A stretch of 64,000 bases of DNA from contig JAAKBF010000020.1 in assembly GCA_012656075.1 (NCBI GenBank), positions 186,001-250,000 on the forward strand, written 5' to 3'. Positions 45,756 through 58,000 of the stretch are shown here, piece after piece (positions within the stretch are counted from its first letter, which is position 1; each line of letters begins with the position of its first letter). Source of the DNA: Phytophthora hibernalis (lineage: Eukaryota > Oomycota > Peronosporomycetes > Peronosporales > Peronosporaceae). The notes beneath the pieces were generated by a model, which saw nothing but the letters and a program-made list of their open reading frames with translations, was not told where the DNA came from and did not search any database. The translations under genes were made by a program, and so were the position numbers.

Positions 45756-48121
45756 CTACGACAGTGTGGCGTTGATCACGACGGATGTAGCCGTGATCCC
45801 CTGCGTCGAGATTGCTGTTTTCAGTAGATAGTTCTGGTAGGGATCAGCCGGTGTCGTGAATGTGTATCCGCTTGCGCAGGAGTTGGCGTAAGCAATAATT
45901 GACCAAGCCAAGCTTGAGCTACTCCAGCACGCCTTGTACGTTTTCGTGGCCGAGGTGCTCGCGACCCAGCGGCCACTGCTGTTTATGAGCACATAAGCCC
46001 CGAAGCGGTTGTACTAGGTTCGTTCTCTGCCCACGACCAAGCTTGCGCACTCATCTTGGCACCGTCGACCATGTCTGTGGCTACCAGGTTCATGTTCCAT
46101 CGTACAAAGTTGCCAATGTTGCTCGAGTTCAAGTATGTCTCGAAGTCTTCGGTTAGCTCCGCTTCACCCGAGAGCAAGATGTAACGCAGTTCTGCCTGGT
46201 ACGAACGCAGGAAGTAGTCGTTGCCGTAGATCTCGAGTCCGTCAATCTTGCGTGAGCTATCTGGCAGGGTGTCAATGTAGGTTGTCGTCAGGACTTCGTG
46301 GCCTCCGCAGAAATCGTTGAGATTGTATGCAAACCCAGTATCGTCGTTCGCAAGCAGCAGCACACGGTAACCAGCCTCGATGAACTCGTCGACGCTGCCT
46401 CCAGTCCACGAATCATCCGCCAGTGTCTTGAGAACCGACTGAGGCACAATGAGGTCGCCGAAAACGTCCATGAGTAGCGTGTTCAAGTCGTCGTATTTCT
46501 CCAACCAGGATATTTCCGAGCCAGTGTCCATGTAAATCGCCACGAACTCTGTTGGATTCGCCTCAAGCCAATCCATAACCTCCTGCATCGAGCTACGCGT
46601 GGTAACTTCATCGGTTGTTTTGATTCCCGAGACCGATGGGAAGCAGCCCAGGAGTTCGGGACCCCACAGGATTGTGCCGTACTTGGCCAACTGACTGTCG
46701 AATGCATCGAAGAAAGTTTGGACTGAGTCCAAAGCGAGGTTACCGCAATGGCCCGTGTGGAAGTCATCCAAGAAGTAGTGCGTATCGATTTCGATCCAGC
46801 GCATGCCGATTCCCAGTTGGTCCGTCAAACTCAAGACCTGGTTGTTCGTCTTGAGGTATGAGTACGCTTTGGCTGAGTTCAGGTTTGCGTTGAAGAGCTG
46901 GTCTCGGTTACCGTAGCCGTCTGCCAGGGTAATGGCACTGTTGTGTGTCGATGGAATCTGCGCGTAGCACAACTTTCCACTGAAGGCCAGGTTGCGCTGG
47001 TACGCGAGAGTCTGGTTAAGCCACGATGAGACGAAAGCTGTGCCTTTCTCACAGACGCTGCTGCACACCGTCCCGTCCGAATTGCACTTGTCAACCATAG
47101 AGCAAGTGATGTCTTCGATGTCGTTCTTACCGGGGTCGTTGGTTCCTGGAGTGCGGGTAGCTGTCTGCTGTGCGATGAGATACGACGGATCCGAGCATGT
47201 GTCGGCGTAGGTACACGAAGCTGTTCCTGGCACGGAGTCGACGAATTTTCCGCCTCTAGCGGAGAACTCGATCATGCCGTTCAGGATATCTACGGTGGTG
47301 TCGTCAAAGAGGTACTCGAATCCATCTTGGATTGACTCGATGAGTGGACGCATGTGGCCGATGCAGCAGGAGTAGTCGATGGTCATGGCTGACGTCAACG
47401 AAGCTGTGTCCGTGTACGATTCGCCCTTCATGGCTGTGCATTCTTCACCCGATGAGATCGTCACGAACGGCATGACCACCGACTCGAGTAGTGTGAACTC
47501 CGAAGACGTGTACGTTGAAGTCATTTGGGAAAACATCTTGTAGCCGCAAGTACTGTCGCCGATGTTGGAGCAGAAGAACTGGTTGACGCCGTTGACAAGC
47601 TCGTTTAGCACGAACGAGTTGGTAGTCACGTTGGACGGAACGAACAAATCCAGCATATCGACCAGGTCGCTGACTTCGGAGCAGCAGGTCAAGTCAGCTT
47701 GAAGCACTGGCAACAGCGTTGGCAACAGACCCAGGAGACATGGAGAGATGACCGCGTTGAGTGTCGTGCAGAAGTCGTCGATGTCGGAGGAGGACGTGTC
47801 TGCCATGTACGAATACGCGAGACTCGAGATGCTGCTCGGGGATGCAACGATCTCTTCGACGAACGAAACGAGGTTCAAAAGCTGCGTGTCCGACTCCAAA
47901 GCGAGCAAGTCGGTAAGCGTGCAGGTGCTCGACGTGGATGCGAGTGCCAGCAGCATCGAGTTCAGGTTGTTACCCACGCAGACATCGAGGTTGTAGGTTG
48001 ATGGCAGAATTGAGAATGCGGATGCAGAGCATGTTGCGGCTTGAGCTGCCATTTGAGAGCCCGAAGACGCCAGGCCCACAATGCCCAGCGTGAGTGATGC
48101 AGCAATTTGTCCAAGCTGCAT
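45756..48121 (-). CDS. Secreted PLC-like phosphodiesterase, copy 2 (one frameshift)
   Basis: ATG 48121 starts a signal peptide (MQLGQIAASLTLGIVGLASS, cleavage probably after AAQA). The N-terminal region is cysteine-rich with CC pairs (DLTCCSEVSDL, DYSCCIGHM). The phosphodiesterase domain has PSTHNSAITLADGYGNRDQL, GIGMRWIEIDTHYF and DFHTGHCGNLAL, holding the two expected catalytic histidines, and WGPELLGCFPSVSGIK. The frame is lost at a G4 run near 46000 (one G short) just before LINSSGRWVASTSATK; the end is VVINATLS. About 788 codons. It is a close paralog of 20154-22600, on the same strand, and both follow F-box/LRR-like genes. Extracellular lipid or GPI cleavage is inferred. Confidence 0.8.
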
Positions 48122-48576
48122 GGTCGGGTGTAGAGATACTCGAGACGTGAAATTCAAGTGTTCCAGACCTGGGGAATTATGAACTGAGCGGCTCCATACA
48201 CTATGACCAGGATGGCATGGAGCTCATGGACCATTACGCGTTGCAGACGCATGGTGAAGAGATTGACACGGATCGTCGATGAGTTAGCAGCGTGAAGCTG
48301 AGGTCCCACCTCGTGACCGATGCAGTCCCACGATGAATCTGATCTCTGATCAGGATACGGTGCTTCCGTTGCAGACTGCAACTGCAATGCAGTGCCAGTA
48401 AGATGACAACATGTACCAAGCAAACAGCAAGACAAGATACTGTATGAAGAGTCCAAAGACGATGTCTTCACCCACGTCGGTCAAGCGATATATATTTTGC
48501 GACGCCTCACGTTGCTGCCAATGGTGTTCATAATGCTTATGTTGTTTTCTCATTCAGACGCTCGCTGCAGACTCAC

Positions 48577-49467
48577 TCACTTGCGCGGTGTCAACATGAC
48601 ACTGTAGGCGCTCTCACACGCAGCAAGTGCAGCCTCTTCGTTCTTGTAGCGACCTAGGTAAAGCGGTTTTTGACCGTGCAGATGAAGCTTGGCCGAGTAC
48701 TTGGACTTCCTCTGCCGAGTGATGATGAACCGCTGACCACCTTCGCCTACACTTTCGCTGCTGCTGCGCTGAGAGCTCCCAGAACGACCTTGAGAGAAGT
48801 CGCTACTTCTTCCCGAGCTGTCCGACTGCACCGACGAGGAAGTTCCTTCACCGAAAATCTCAGCCGATGAGTTCTGGGAGGCACGACTCTCGTAAAGCGA
48901 TGAAGTTGATCTCTCTGGAACAGCACTACCCCGTCCAGAACTGTACGCGTCGCCCTCAGCACGCACCGTCCGGCCATCATCTTCAACAGGAGAGATCGTC
49001 TGAAGCTGCCTGGATCGACCAGCGCGGTTCTTCCGCCATTGGTGTTTCTGGCCAAGAACAGTGTACTTCTGGCCCATTTGAGGTCCGGCGAACGCGTCCT
49101 GCTCCTGGTTTGAGCTTTTGTCCCCACCAAAGAACTGCCCCATGCCAAGTCGACCCAGCATGCCGACGTCGTTCGAAGCGTTTGCGCTTTTCCGTTGCAA
49201 TTGGTACTCCGTGTCCTCAGGCACATCGTGGATTTTCAACGCCACCGCAGCACCGTGCATGTTCACTACTTGGTCGATTGCATTGTTCGAGTTGCGACGC
49301 AGTGATGCGTGTGCTTGAATGCCAAACCCGTTGCCTTCCTCACCCGTGGACGGGTTTCCATCTTCAAAGGCGTCCATGTCGTCGACGACTGGTGACACGA
49401 CCGCTGGACTTTTCGTCTTGGGGTAGTTGCTGCCTCCGTATAGACCCCGGAGAGCTGTCCTGTGCAT
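48577..49467 (-). CDS. Protein with C-terminal AP2/ERF-like DNA-binding domain
   Basis: 296 aa in a single frame from ATG 49467. The first 220 residues are low complexity, Ser/Gly/Asn-rich and probably disordered. Residues about 245-285 (FIITRQRKSKYSAKLHLHGQ, then KPLYLGRYKNEEAALAACES) resemble the AP2/ERF fold: an antiparallel sheet with Y-S-A-K-L in place of W-x-A-x-I, L-G-x-(Y/F) and then the EEAA-A-(A/Y)-x-x-A helix. Oomycetes have AP2-like proteins, so a transcription factor is plausible. The ~400 bp upstream of the neighbouring PLC gene (48158-48576) holds no gene. Confidence 0.55.
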   Translation of the reverse strand: MHRTALRGLYGGSNYPKTKSPAVVSPVVDDMDAFEDGNPSTGEEGNGFGIQAHASLRRNSNNAIDQVVNMHGAAVALKIHDVPEDTEYQLQRKSANASNDVGMLGRLGMGQFFGGDKSSNQEQDAFAGPQMGQKYTVLGQKHQWRKNRAGRSRQLQTISPVEDDGRTVRAEGDAYSSGRGSAVPERSTSSLYESRASQNSSAEIFGEGTSSSVQSDSSGRSSDFSQGRSGSSQRSSSESVGEGGQRFIITRQRKSKYSAKLHLHGQKPLYLGRYKNEEAALAACESAYSVMLTPRK

Positions 49468-49738
49468 GTTATGAGGCTCTGAGCGTGCTTTTCAGTCTGG
49501 TCTGCCACGTGAGACTTACCAAGCTGGAGGGTTCTATACTTGCAGGTCTGTCATGAACACTATACTTGGTAGTTCATGAACCACATGCGATGAAGCAGAG
49601 GTTGGGTTCCAAGGTGTTGCTGTATTTGACAAACCCATGGACAAATTCACGGGGAAATATACGACGGCGACTACAAGGCGGCATCGAGCACTGCACTTCT
49701 GCTGCGTTCATAGAATAGTGGGCTAGACGGAGCGACAT

Positions 49739-50979
49739 TCATACAGGCAGAGATCTCGTCGAGCACTCAGTTGAATCTGTCGAGTCGGTTGAAAAGCTCG
49801 AACCACCCCAACGAGACCAACGTGACAGTCGGGATGCCCGTTTGCGGCTGTTGCTCTTGCAGCCGACGCAGATCCCCACTGTCGTATTCCGAGCACCGCG
49901 CACCTCAACTTCCTCAACGTGGTGGCAAGCGTGGCAAATGGCATCGCCACACACGACACAGTTGTATCGTCGAGTGTCTAGCAACTTGACGGCACCAAAG
50001 TGTTTGCTGCAGCATTGGCAGAATTGCACAGTCCTAGATTCAAAACACGCCATTAGCAACGATAAAGAGCACTTGATGGCGTGAATCACTCACCGTTTGT
50101 CAGTCCAGTCGGATTGAGGCGCGAAGCTTGAGGGATCGAGCTGCTTGCGTCGGAGGTGAGAAATGACTCTGCTGAGCACTGCACCGAAGCGAGGCATCAC
50201 ATACCGCGTGGCTAACCGAGGAGCGAAGCCGCCAGCTTCGATGCCTACAATGTAAGCCACTTTGGTCTTCGCGTTCGGCTCTCCAGTGTTCTGCACGAAG
50301 TACCCTGAACGGAACATGCGACTGCGAATGAAACCTTGCGGCACATCGAACGCGGACACGTCCGGCAGATTGAGTGAGTCCCAAACGCAGTAACCCACCG
50401 TCGAACCATCGGGGCATTGAATGACGTCGGTGGCCACCACAACGCACATGTCACGGTGGTTGCGCAGCAACGCTGGCGTCTTGAAAGCGGTGTAGCGGAC
50501 GTAGGACGAACGCATTGGATGTTCTTCCGACGGGTGCTCCAGGACGCTCAGGATCCTGGCGTCCATGATGTTGTCGTACATGATGCGGCACCGCTGTAGC
50601 AGTACATCGGTATCGGACACCAGAAACAAGTTGACCACGTCTTCGACGGAGGCGTCAGTGACATTCACGCAGCAGAAGCGTGATTGTCCCTTGGTCACAC
50701 TCTCTCGGTCCTCATAGTAGACGACGTCGTCCTTGCGCATCTTGCCCCGCCAATGGGCATCTTGGGTGCCTTCGTGCATCATACTATCCAGCACGTCTTC
50801 GACGGCGGTCGAGATCTGCGTGACCAGCAAGTCTCGGACTTCCGGTGACAGGTCCAAGTACTCGGGACTCCTTTCGTGAGCGGTTCACCGTCGCCATTGA
50901 AGCTCGACATCGAAGACGACGACGTTGTCAGACGTCGAGATAGTGGAGCTGAAGCTGAGCGCTTGGTGGTTTTCGCCAT
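49739..50979 (-). CDS. START and FYVE-like zinc-finger protein, copy 1 (one frameshift)
   Basis: ATG 50979 (MAKTTKRSASAPLSRRL). Exon 1 is 50979-50094, intron 50093-50034, exon 2 50033-49739. A Ser-rich leader leads to a START-like lipid-binding domain (SVEDVVNLFLVSDTDVLLQR, DARILSVLEHPSEEHPMRSS, CVVVATDVIQCPDGSTVGYC). The C-terminal FYVE-like finger has CQCC, CVVC, CHAC and CVGC pairs but lacks the RHHCR motif, reading RRYNCVVCG instead. Phosphoinositide binding is therefore uncertain. The frame breaks near 50877 between leader and START domain; the second copy is intact there. Oomycetes carry many START-FYVE proteins; role in membrane trafficking is inferred. Confidence 0.8.
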
Positions 50980-52754
50980 GGTGGAGAGATATCCTCGCTT
51001 AGTCGAACCTGAGTCGAATCGGAGATCTGTCAATGAGCGATTTGTCTGTCTGCTTTAGATAGCGTAACTTGCGCAATGAGGTGGGTGAGATATCCGGACA
51101 TGCACTTGGTCATCAAGTTGGCGAGACTGTGTCAATCGAAAGTCGCTGTTGACGACGGATAGCCGTCAATCCACAAGAACTGCACGGTTGCACATGTTAC
51201 GCATCTTTCGCCATTATCCTCAACAAGAATCTCGCTGCAAGCCATCCATACAGATTTTAGAGACTTGGGGTCCCGAGAAGCTCGTGCAACTCCGTAAAAA
51301 CTGAAGGAACAGCAGGCGCGTCCCAGGAAGACGAGAACGGCATTGCAGCAAGGAGGTGGCTGCGGAAGTGGCTTACTACCATCCAAACAAACTCGAACTG
51401 GTACAGTACAAAAGAAGACGAAGTTGACATTGCACGGCATGCAAAATGGCCGGAGAGCTCCGTCGCTAAGTTAACCTGCGATTAATTAAGTCGCGTGCAT
51501 GCACAATGCAGGCATCACGTCGTGATTCACAACAGTGTGGTTAGCCGGCAAAGATGTGTCTTTGGCCTGTCCATGATCTCGATCCGGATCTGTTCCTGGT
51601 GAAAACTGCGCCTGTTTTCAAGGAAATTCGAGCTCGACTTTGGGTCCTCAACTTCATGTCCCGAAGAAATGTTTTGTGAGACTTGTGCATCGCATGCGAG
51701 GTCCAAATTTATCAACGATGCCGTAATTGTGATGCCGGCTCTCCGTTGACTGACCCAGTGCGTCAGTGTGGAGGGCGGACTGCATGCCCGAGTCCCTCGC
51801 TCTTTTTTCTTCGCGAAAGAGGTGAAAAATCTCGCCGCGCGAACGTCTTTGCTGTATCTAGGAGGATTACGTAGTTTGTGTGGATACCGGTAGCTACGGG
51901 AGTCACGAAAGCCACGATGACACAAGTTGCTTGAGAATCCAAGTCGAGTTCAACGTGCCGTAAGCGATGACAAGTACTAATACATGAACATCATCGACGG
52001 AATGGTGCTCGTCGAGAAACAAAGGAAGGCGTTCGCGAAGATTCTTCCCTACAACAACACACAACGTGGGTTAACTTTGCTTGGGCGCGGGAACCGAAAT
52101 GCTGGGAAGATGGTTGTGTCCGACCAATTTGAAAACTCGAAACACGTGCATTTGCCAGCACAGATGGCCCTCCAGAAATGTCATGCTTTGCTTCGTGTGT
52201 ACTACATGTACCTGTACATGTAGTGCGATTGCTCGAAAGGGAGTTGAGGACGATGCTGCGCCTCCATCTGCGGACATCGACGCAGGTGGTTGTTATCGCC
52301 GTCACCTCGAGCAGACGCGAGTTTTGCACGAGCTGGGCGAACATGAAGTACGACCACTGGAAACCTGTCTTGCCATGGACTAAATGGCACGTACGCTGCG
52401 CTGGTCTCACCTCGAGCCAAACCTCCAGCAGTCGACGGAACCAATTTCCCTCGTCATATCTTGTGAGATTAATGAAATGAGCTTTGAATTGACATGAGCA
52501 CTTTACAACAATTTACTATCGTTATTTTTTCGGGAACTCCGAACAGCAGCAGCAGGTTGATGAACTGAGCAGTCTTCACTGTTGTATTCCGTCGTGGGTC
52601 GTTTATAATACTTGCATTGTTTTTCAGCATCGCGACATCACCGTCGAGGGCGGGGACAAAACTGTAAGCTTCATAGCATGAGCAGGAGAACGAGCCTTCT
52701 GCCAACACCACTGATCACTCCTCTTGAGCTCATAAAATACTACTTGAAGTAGCT
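50980..52754. other. Intergenic between the START-FYVE pair
   Basis: No gene supported. It carries a promoter-side segment shared with the copy 2 upstream region (for example TCCGGATCTGTT and GATGCCGTAAT words near 51590 and 51718). TACCGGTA lies at 51885-51892 and paired TACATGTA at 52203-52222, which form a 10-bp-arm hairpin. Confidence 0.5.
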
Positions 52755-53996
52755 TCATATCGGCAGCGACCGTGTCGACGCTTCCGTGGAGTCCGTCGCG
52801 AAGGAGCTGAAGCGAGACCAGCGTGAGAGTCGAGTTGGGCGTTTGTGACTGTTAGTTTTGCAGCCCACACAGATCCCCACTGATGTTTTACCAGCACCTG
52901 CCACTTCAACTTCCTCAACATGGTGGCAAGCGTGGCAGATCGCATCGCCACAGGCCACACAGTTGTATCTTCGGGTGTCCAACAGCTTCACCGCCCCAAA
53001 GTGCTTGCTGCAGCATTCACAGAACTCCACTTGCCTATAAAAACACAATACACCAAGCAGACCATTAGCAATCTCACACTTAGTGGCGATACGCAGAGGT
53101 GCGCAGACTCACCGCTTGTCCGTCCATTCTGATTGAGGCACGAAGGTTGACGGGTCGAGCGGTCTACCACGAAGGTGAACAATGACTCGGCTGAGAACTT
53201 CTCCAAACCGAGGCATGTAGTAGCGCGTCGTTAACCGCGGAGCTAAGCCACCAGCCTCGATGCCAACAATATACGCCACCTTGGTTGACGCGCCGGGCTC
53301 TCCTGTGTTCTGCACGAAGTAACCGGACCGGAACATTCGAGTTCGGATGAAACCCTGTGGCACGTCCAGCTCGGAGATGTCGAGCAGATTGAGAGAGTCC
53401 CAAACGCAGTAGCCAACCGTCGAACCATCGGGGTAATGAATGACGTTCGTAGCCACAACGACGCACATATCTCTGTGGTTCCTCTGTAGCGTACGCGCCT
53501 TAAAGGCGGTGTAGCGAATGTACGTCGAGCGCATTGGATTCTCCTCCGATGGATGTTCCAAGACGCTCAGAATCCTAGCGTCCATAATGTTATCGTACAT
53601 GATGCGGCACCGCTGAAGTAACATGTCGGTATCCGATACCACGAACAGGTTGATGACATCTTCCACTGACGCCTCCGTCGTGTCCACACAGCAAAAACGC
53701 GTCTGGTCTTTCGTAACGCTGTCCCTGTCCTCGTAGTACACAATGCCATCCTTTCGCATCTTGCCCCGCCAGTGGACGTCCTCGGTGCCTTCATGCATCA
53801 TACTGTCCAGGACATCGTCAGCCGCTGCCGAAATCTGCCTCATTAGTACGTTCTTGACGTGAGACGACAGCTCGAGAGACTCCAGTCTCCTTGCCGAGTA
53901 CGGCATTCCTCCGCCATTGTAGCTTGACATTGAAGAAGACGAGGTCAATTGTTTGGACAGTGGAGCCGAAGCCGAGCGCTTGGTCGGTCTGGACAT
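52755..53996 (-). CDS. START and FYVE-like zinc-finger protein, copy 2 (intact)
   Basis: ATG 53996 (MSRPTKRSASAPLSKQL). Exon 1 is 53996-53113, a 78-bp intron 53112-53035, exon 2 53034-52755. The intact frame is about 387 aa. The START-like domain (SVEDVINLFVVSDTDMLLQR, MYDNIMDARILSVLEHPSEE) and the C-terminal FYVE-like finger (CECC, CVAC, CHAC, CVGC) are as in copy 1. This copy shows that the family frame is continuous, and it gives the intron position used for copy 1. Confidence 0.85.
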
Positions 53997-54143
53997 GGTA
54001 TTGAGCTTTTGCAATTCACACTTGAGAGCCAAAGTGTCAATGAGCGTGCTCAACGAGCCAAGTTGGCGAGCCGGAGCAAAAGGCTGGAGGACTGGGCGGA
54101 CAGGCTGCGAGCCACGGTTGCAAATGGTACGCATCTTTCGCAA

Positions 54144-55099
54144 GAATCCTCAACCGAACGAGGATTTCGATGCAAAACATACCCGGAAGCAGGACACCTG
54201 GTACAAAACGCAGAGTGAAGATACTTCGTTTAACATAAGAGGAAGGTACACCTGGAAGTTCTGACAGCCACGCAACTGAACCAGCGCTCCGACCTGGTTG
54301 TTCCTCTGAAAACACCAATGCTATAATACGCTGATGCGCTAAGTTTAAGTGTTGGGGAATGGTTCGCCTTCCGTCGTTATGTGGCGCGGCACGTAGCACG
54401 TTATAATAACCCACTAACTCGTGTACATACCGGTACGCGCAAAGCTGACTTCGCAACGGCGTGAAGCTCACGCTCACTTGTCAAACCTCGGTCTTTGCCC
54501 GTCCACGATCATCCGGATCTGTTGCCGGATCGCCAAAATTCAAGCTTTTGTCTTGAGACCGGCGCATTGCGCCACAACGGCAATAGCCAAGCATATTTCT
54601 CAGCGATGCCGTAATGCCGGTTCCAGTTTCTCGAGCACCGAATTGCTCGCTCTTTATCGTCCCAACATCTTGTCACAAGAGTCTTGTGTTGGTTCGACTT
54701 GGTTGGGATCTCGGATCAGTCTACAGTACATGTACATGTATTATACATGTAGTGACTCGAATTGAGCAGATTGATCGTAGGATATGTGTGAATGCACGAC
54801 CAGCAAGAATGGTCATCAATGGAATTGTGTCATCATGAGACTTTGGAGACCAACGACCAACGACACAAACGTCCGACAGCCACAAGCCGCGTGTGCACGA
54901 GTCGGAGTCGCACGGAGCACGAAGTCTCACGTGTAGCTGTCGAATCTACAGTACCGAGATCCGAACACTTCCCTCGTGTATACTACAAATTTGTGCAGCA
55001 TAGCTTGCAGATGGTTGTCACCTCGAAAGGACGCCAATTGAGGTTATTATAGCGCAGTCCTTGGGCGGACGCGACCGATCAGTCGAGTCGGCGTTGGCA
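54144..55099. other. Upstream region of START-FYVE copy 2 and of the ARM/ANK gene
   Basis: Divergent promoter region. It has TACCGGTA at 54428-54435 and three TACATGTA at 54727-54751, and shares words with the region upstream of copy 1. No additional gene seen. Confidence 0.45.
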
Positions 55100-58000
55100 A
55101 TGGGGGAAGAGGCCGCAACTTCAGGGAGTCGACCGGGCTCCAGCACCGCCAAGAATCGAGAGGCCGCCAAAAAGCGAGCAGCTCTGTGGAAGAAGCAGCT
55201 CAAGTGCTTCAAGCTGAAAGACGTGGGCAAGAAGGTGGACGCCGTTCGCTTCTGCGCGCAAGATGAGCGGTTCTTTAGCGAACAGACAGAGGTGTTGCCC
55301 CTGCTCATGGGCTTTCTCACCCGAACGAAAGTACGAACATTGAGTTACAGCTGTCAGTTTTCAAGAATTCATGAGTTCACGAATGCTACGCACAGACCCC
55401 TGAACTTGTCGTGGAGACGCTTACTGTGATGCACTTGCTGCTCTCACCCTCGACCGTAACGGATACAGGCGAAGTGGACTCCGAAGCTATTCACCCTGAC
55501 ATCAACGGTATCAATTTTAGTGATCTTTACTAGATTTGGTTGTTTTGGACCAACTCTAACTTCATGTATTGAAGCGGGGTTCATGCTCGAGCGTAGCATG
55601 AGCGCTGACTCGGGGTGGAAAGCTGGAGAGCCGTTCATCAACCTCTTCAGTATGAACACAATAGCGCCAGAGATTCGGGTACGTTGCATTGCAGCAGCTC
55701 TACTGTCTATGATGGGGATTAACTGGCCTCGCTGACGACAGATTAAAGCCATTCAAGTGTACGACCTCCTTCTTCGAGCTAGCGTGGCCATGTCTGCAGC
55801 CGCAGGTGAAGCTTCTCCTACGATGCTGCAGTTTCAATCGGCTGGCCTTCCCTGCTCGGCGCTGCTTGGTTGTCTGAGCGCAGAGAGCGGTGACTTGCAG
55901 TTCACAGCACTGTCAGGTCTTAGGTCTCTCATGAGAAACCCGCCAAACGAGGAGTTCTTGGCCAAGTTCGAGGCTGAGAAGGGTATTGTTCGTTCGTTGG
56001 AGTTTCTGGTGCACTCTGAGCGGCGCTATCATCGCCCAGCTCTCGACATCATCGAAAGCTTTTCACATTTTGGTGAGTTGATTGTTAAAACCTCTATTAG
56101 GCGACTTGAAGGAAGTCCTTGAGTTTTTCACTGACACTTTAGTTGTTATGTGATCAAAGAGTGCGGAAGGGGGTACCTGAAAGCTAATAGAGCATCAAGC
56201 ATCCTACGTAATGCGATCCAAGAAGCACAACAAACAATTCAAAAGACCTCATCAATTGTGCCTGTCAGTGGAATGGATTCAAGTCCGTTGTCCGCTAAGG
56301 ATGCACCGCTGCTGTGTTCCAACATTGGCGTCATTTGCCAAGTGTTCGTGCGAATGAATCTCGCAAGAGAGCAAGTGAATAACCATGCCCAAGATGACCG
56401 CATCCTGTTCATGGATGCTACTGATACGATGGTTGCTATCCTCCAGTACGACATCAAAAGTGCTCTAACGCCTGTAACAGCCCCAACCGAATCCCCACGA
56501 GCGACTGGTGCTGCTGCCGTTGCAGCGGCCAATGCGGCTGCTAATGCTGTGGCGCTGGCATCACTTTTTCCATTCAGTATCGATCGCTCCATCGCAGTCA
56601 TCTCCAGCCTCGGGCGTATGGTTGAATTCAGCGAGCAATGCAAGGCGCATGCAAAAACAAAAGGACTCCTCCCTGTGCTGCTGGATTGTTACAAGGTGAA
56701 AAACGCAGACAACCTTCATCAAGTGGCCGACAAGCTCCTTCATCTTTGTATTTGCATCAGAGATGGTCCAGATCCATGTTCATTTCTGACTGAACTAAAT
56801 GACCAGCAACAGGATCACGAAGCTACACCTGATCAAGTGACCACGCGAGTCGACCCTCAAGTTCTGTGTGCAGTAGCAACAGGTGATGTGGAGTTGAGCG
56901 TGGCTGATAACAATGAGTCACTGGCTCCTGGAAGTTCTCCTACAAATGAGGAAAAGCCTCCACTTGTGTCAGTGGACGCTCTGTTGGCTTTGCTTGAAGT
57001 GAGCTACGAGACGGCGAACAAGGTGCTGATCTTTCGACATCTTCGATTGATGGCAACTCTTGTTGAATTACCTGGAAATGCCAACGCTTTGGGCGAAAGA
57101 GCGGCCACGCTTTTCCTTCAGATTTTGACGACGGCAACCGATGATAAACTACTCTTTGCCTTCTTGGCCAAGTCTATCAACGCAATTGTGCTACAGAGTT
57201 CAGGTACCTTAGAGGTATGATTCGCTGCGATAATATGTGCGGTGCTATCGTCTAATGGCATGTTGTTTCGTGATTTTATAGCTAATCGGCAGCGGTGGCT
57301 ACGAGCCCTCAACTTCATTTCTCAATTTCCTACACGAATCCTCCTCATGGCCTGAGGAAACTCCCGATACTTCTACCGCTAACGAGGACACCACATTTCC
57401 GTCTCAACCTACTGAAGAAAACCCCTCGGAGACCGAACCACCAGGTGAAGTCAAGTCGGTTGGCGATCAGTGCGAATTAGAGTGGATTGACGAATATGAT
57501 GAACAAGATGCGTTTGAGCCTAAACCGCTGACAGAGGCTTGCCACGATGTTGACGCTTTCCTCTCGGTCGCAGAAGCGTTAACGGGGTTGACGACTGCTT
57601 TTCTAAAGTGGAATTCGACTGGAAATGGACCGATGACAACCGATTTCAGTGAGCTTATAGCCGCGAAGATAGAAGGGCAAAATGGTATTCCAGCAGCAAC
57701 TGCTGGTAACGCTAGCAAGAAGAAACTGGCACCAGATCAGACTAAAGCAACAGTTGTGGGTGAGGCAGTGATGGTGTGCATTTTGGAGAAAGGCATGCAG
57801 GTACCCAAGCTGATTTCAAAATATGCTGTAGTCAATCCAGGTGTGTGTGTCTCGTTGCTCAATCTACTGAACAATATCATGACAGTGCCAAGTGGACTCA
57901 AAGTCCTCCTACACCTGGCCAAGTTGGAATTGCAAAGTACATCTTCGGCTGATCAAATGAAAACCAGTGTCCCTGCTGATTTGGTCGTAGAGTGGCCTCT

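Noticed and set aside
20154..48121. PLC-like proteins as RXLR or Crinkler effectors
   Set aside because: Signal peptides are present but I see no RXLR-EER or LFLAK motif after them; the enzyme domain explains the sequence.
51984..52480. Open frames of 79-139 codons between the START-FYVE genes
   Set aside because: Overlapping frames on both strands with no motif or homology among window families.
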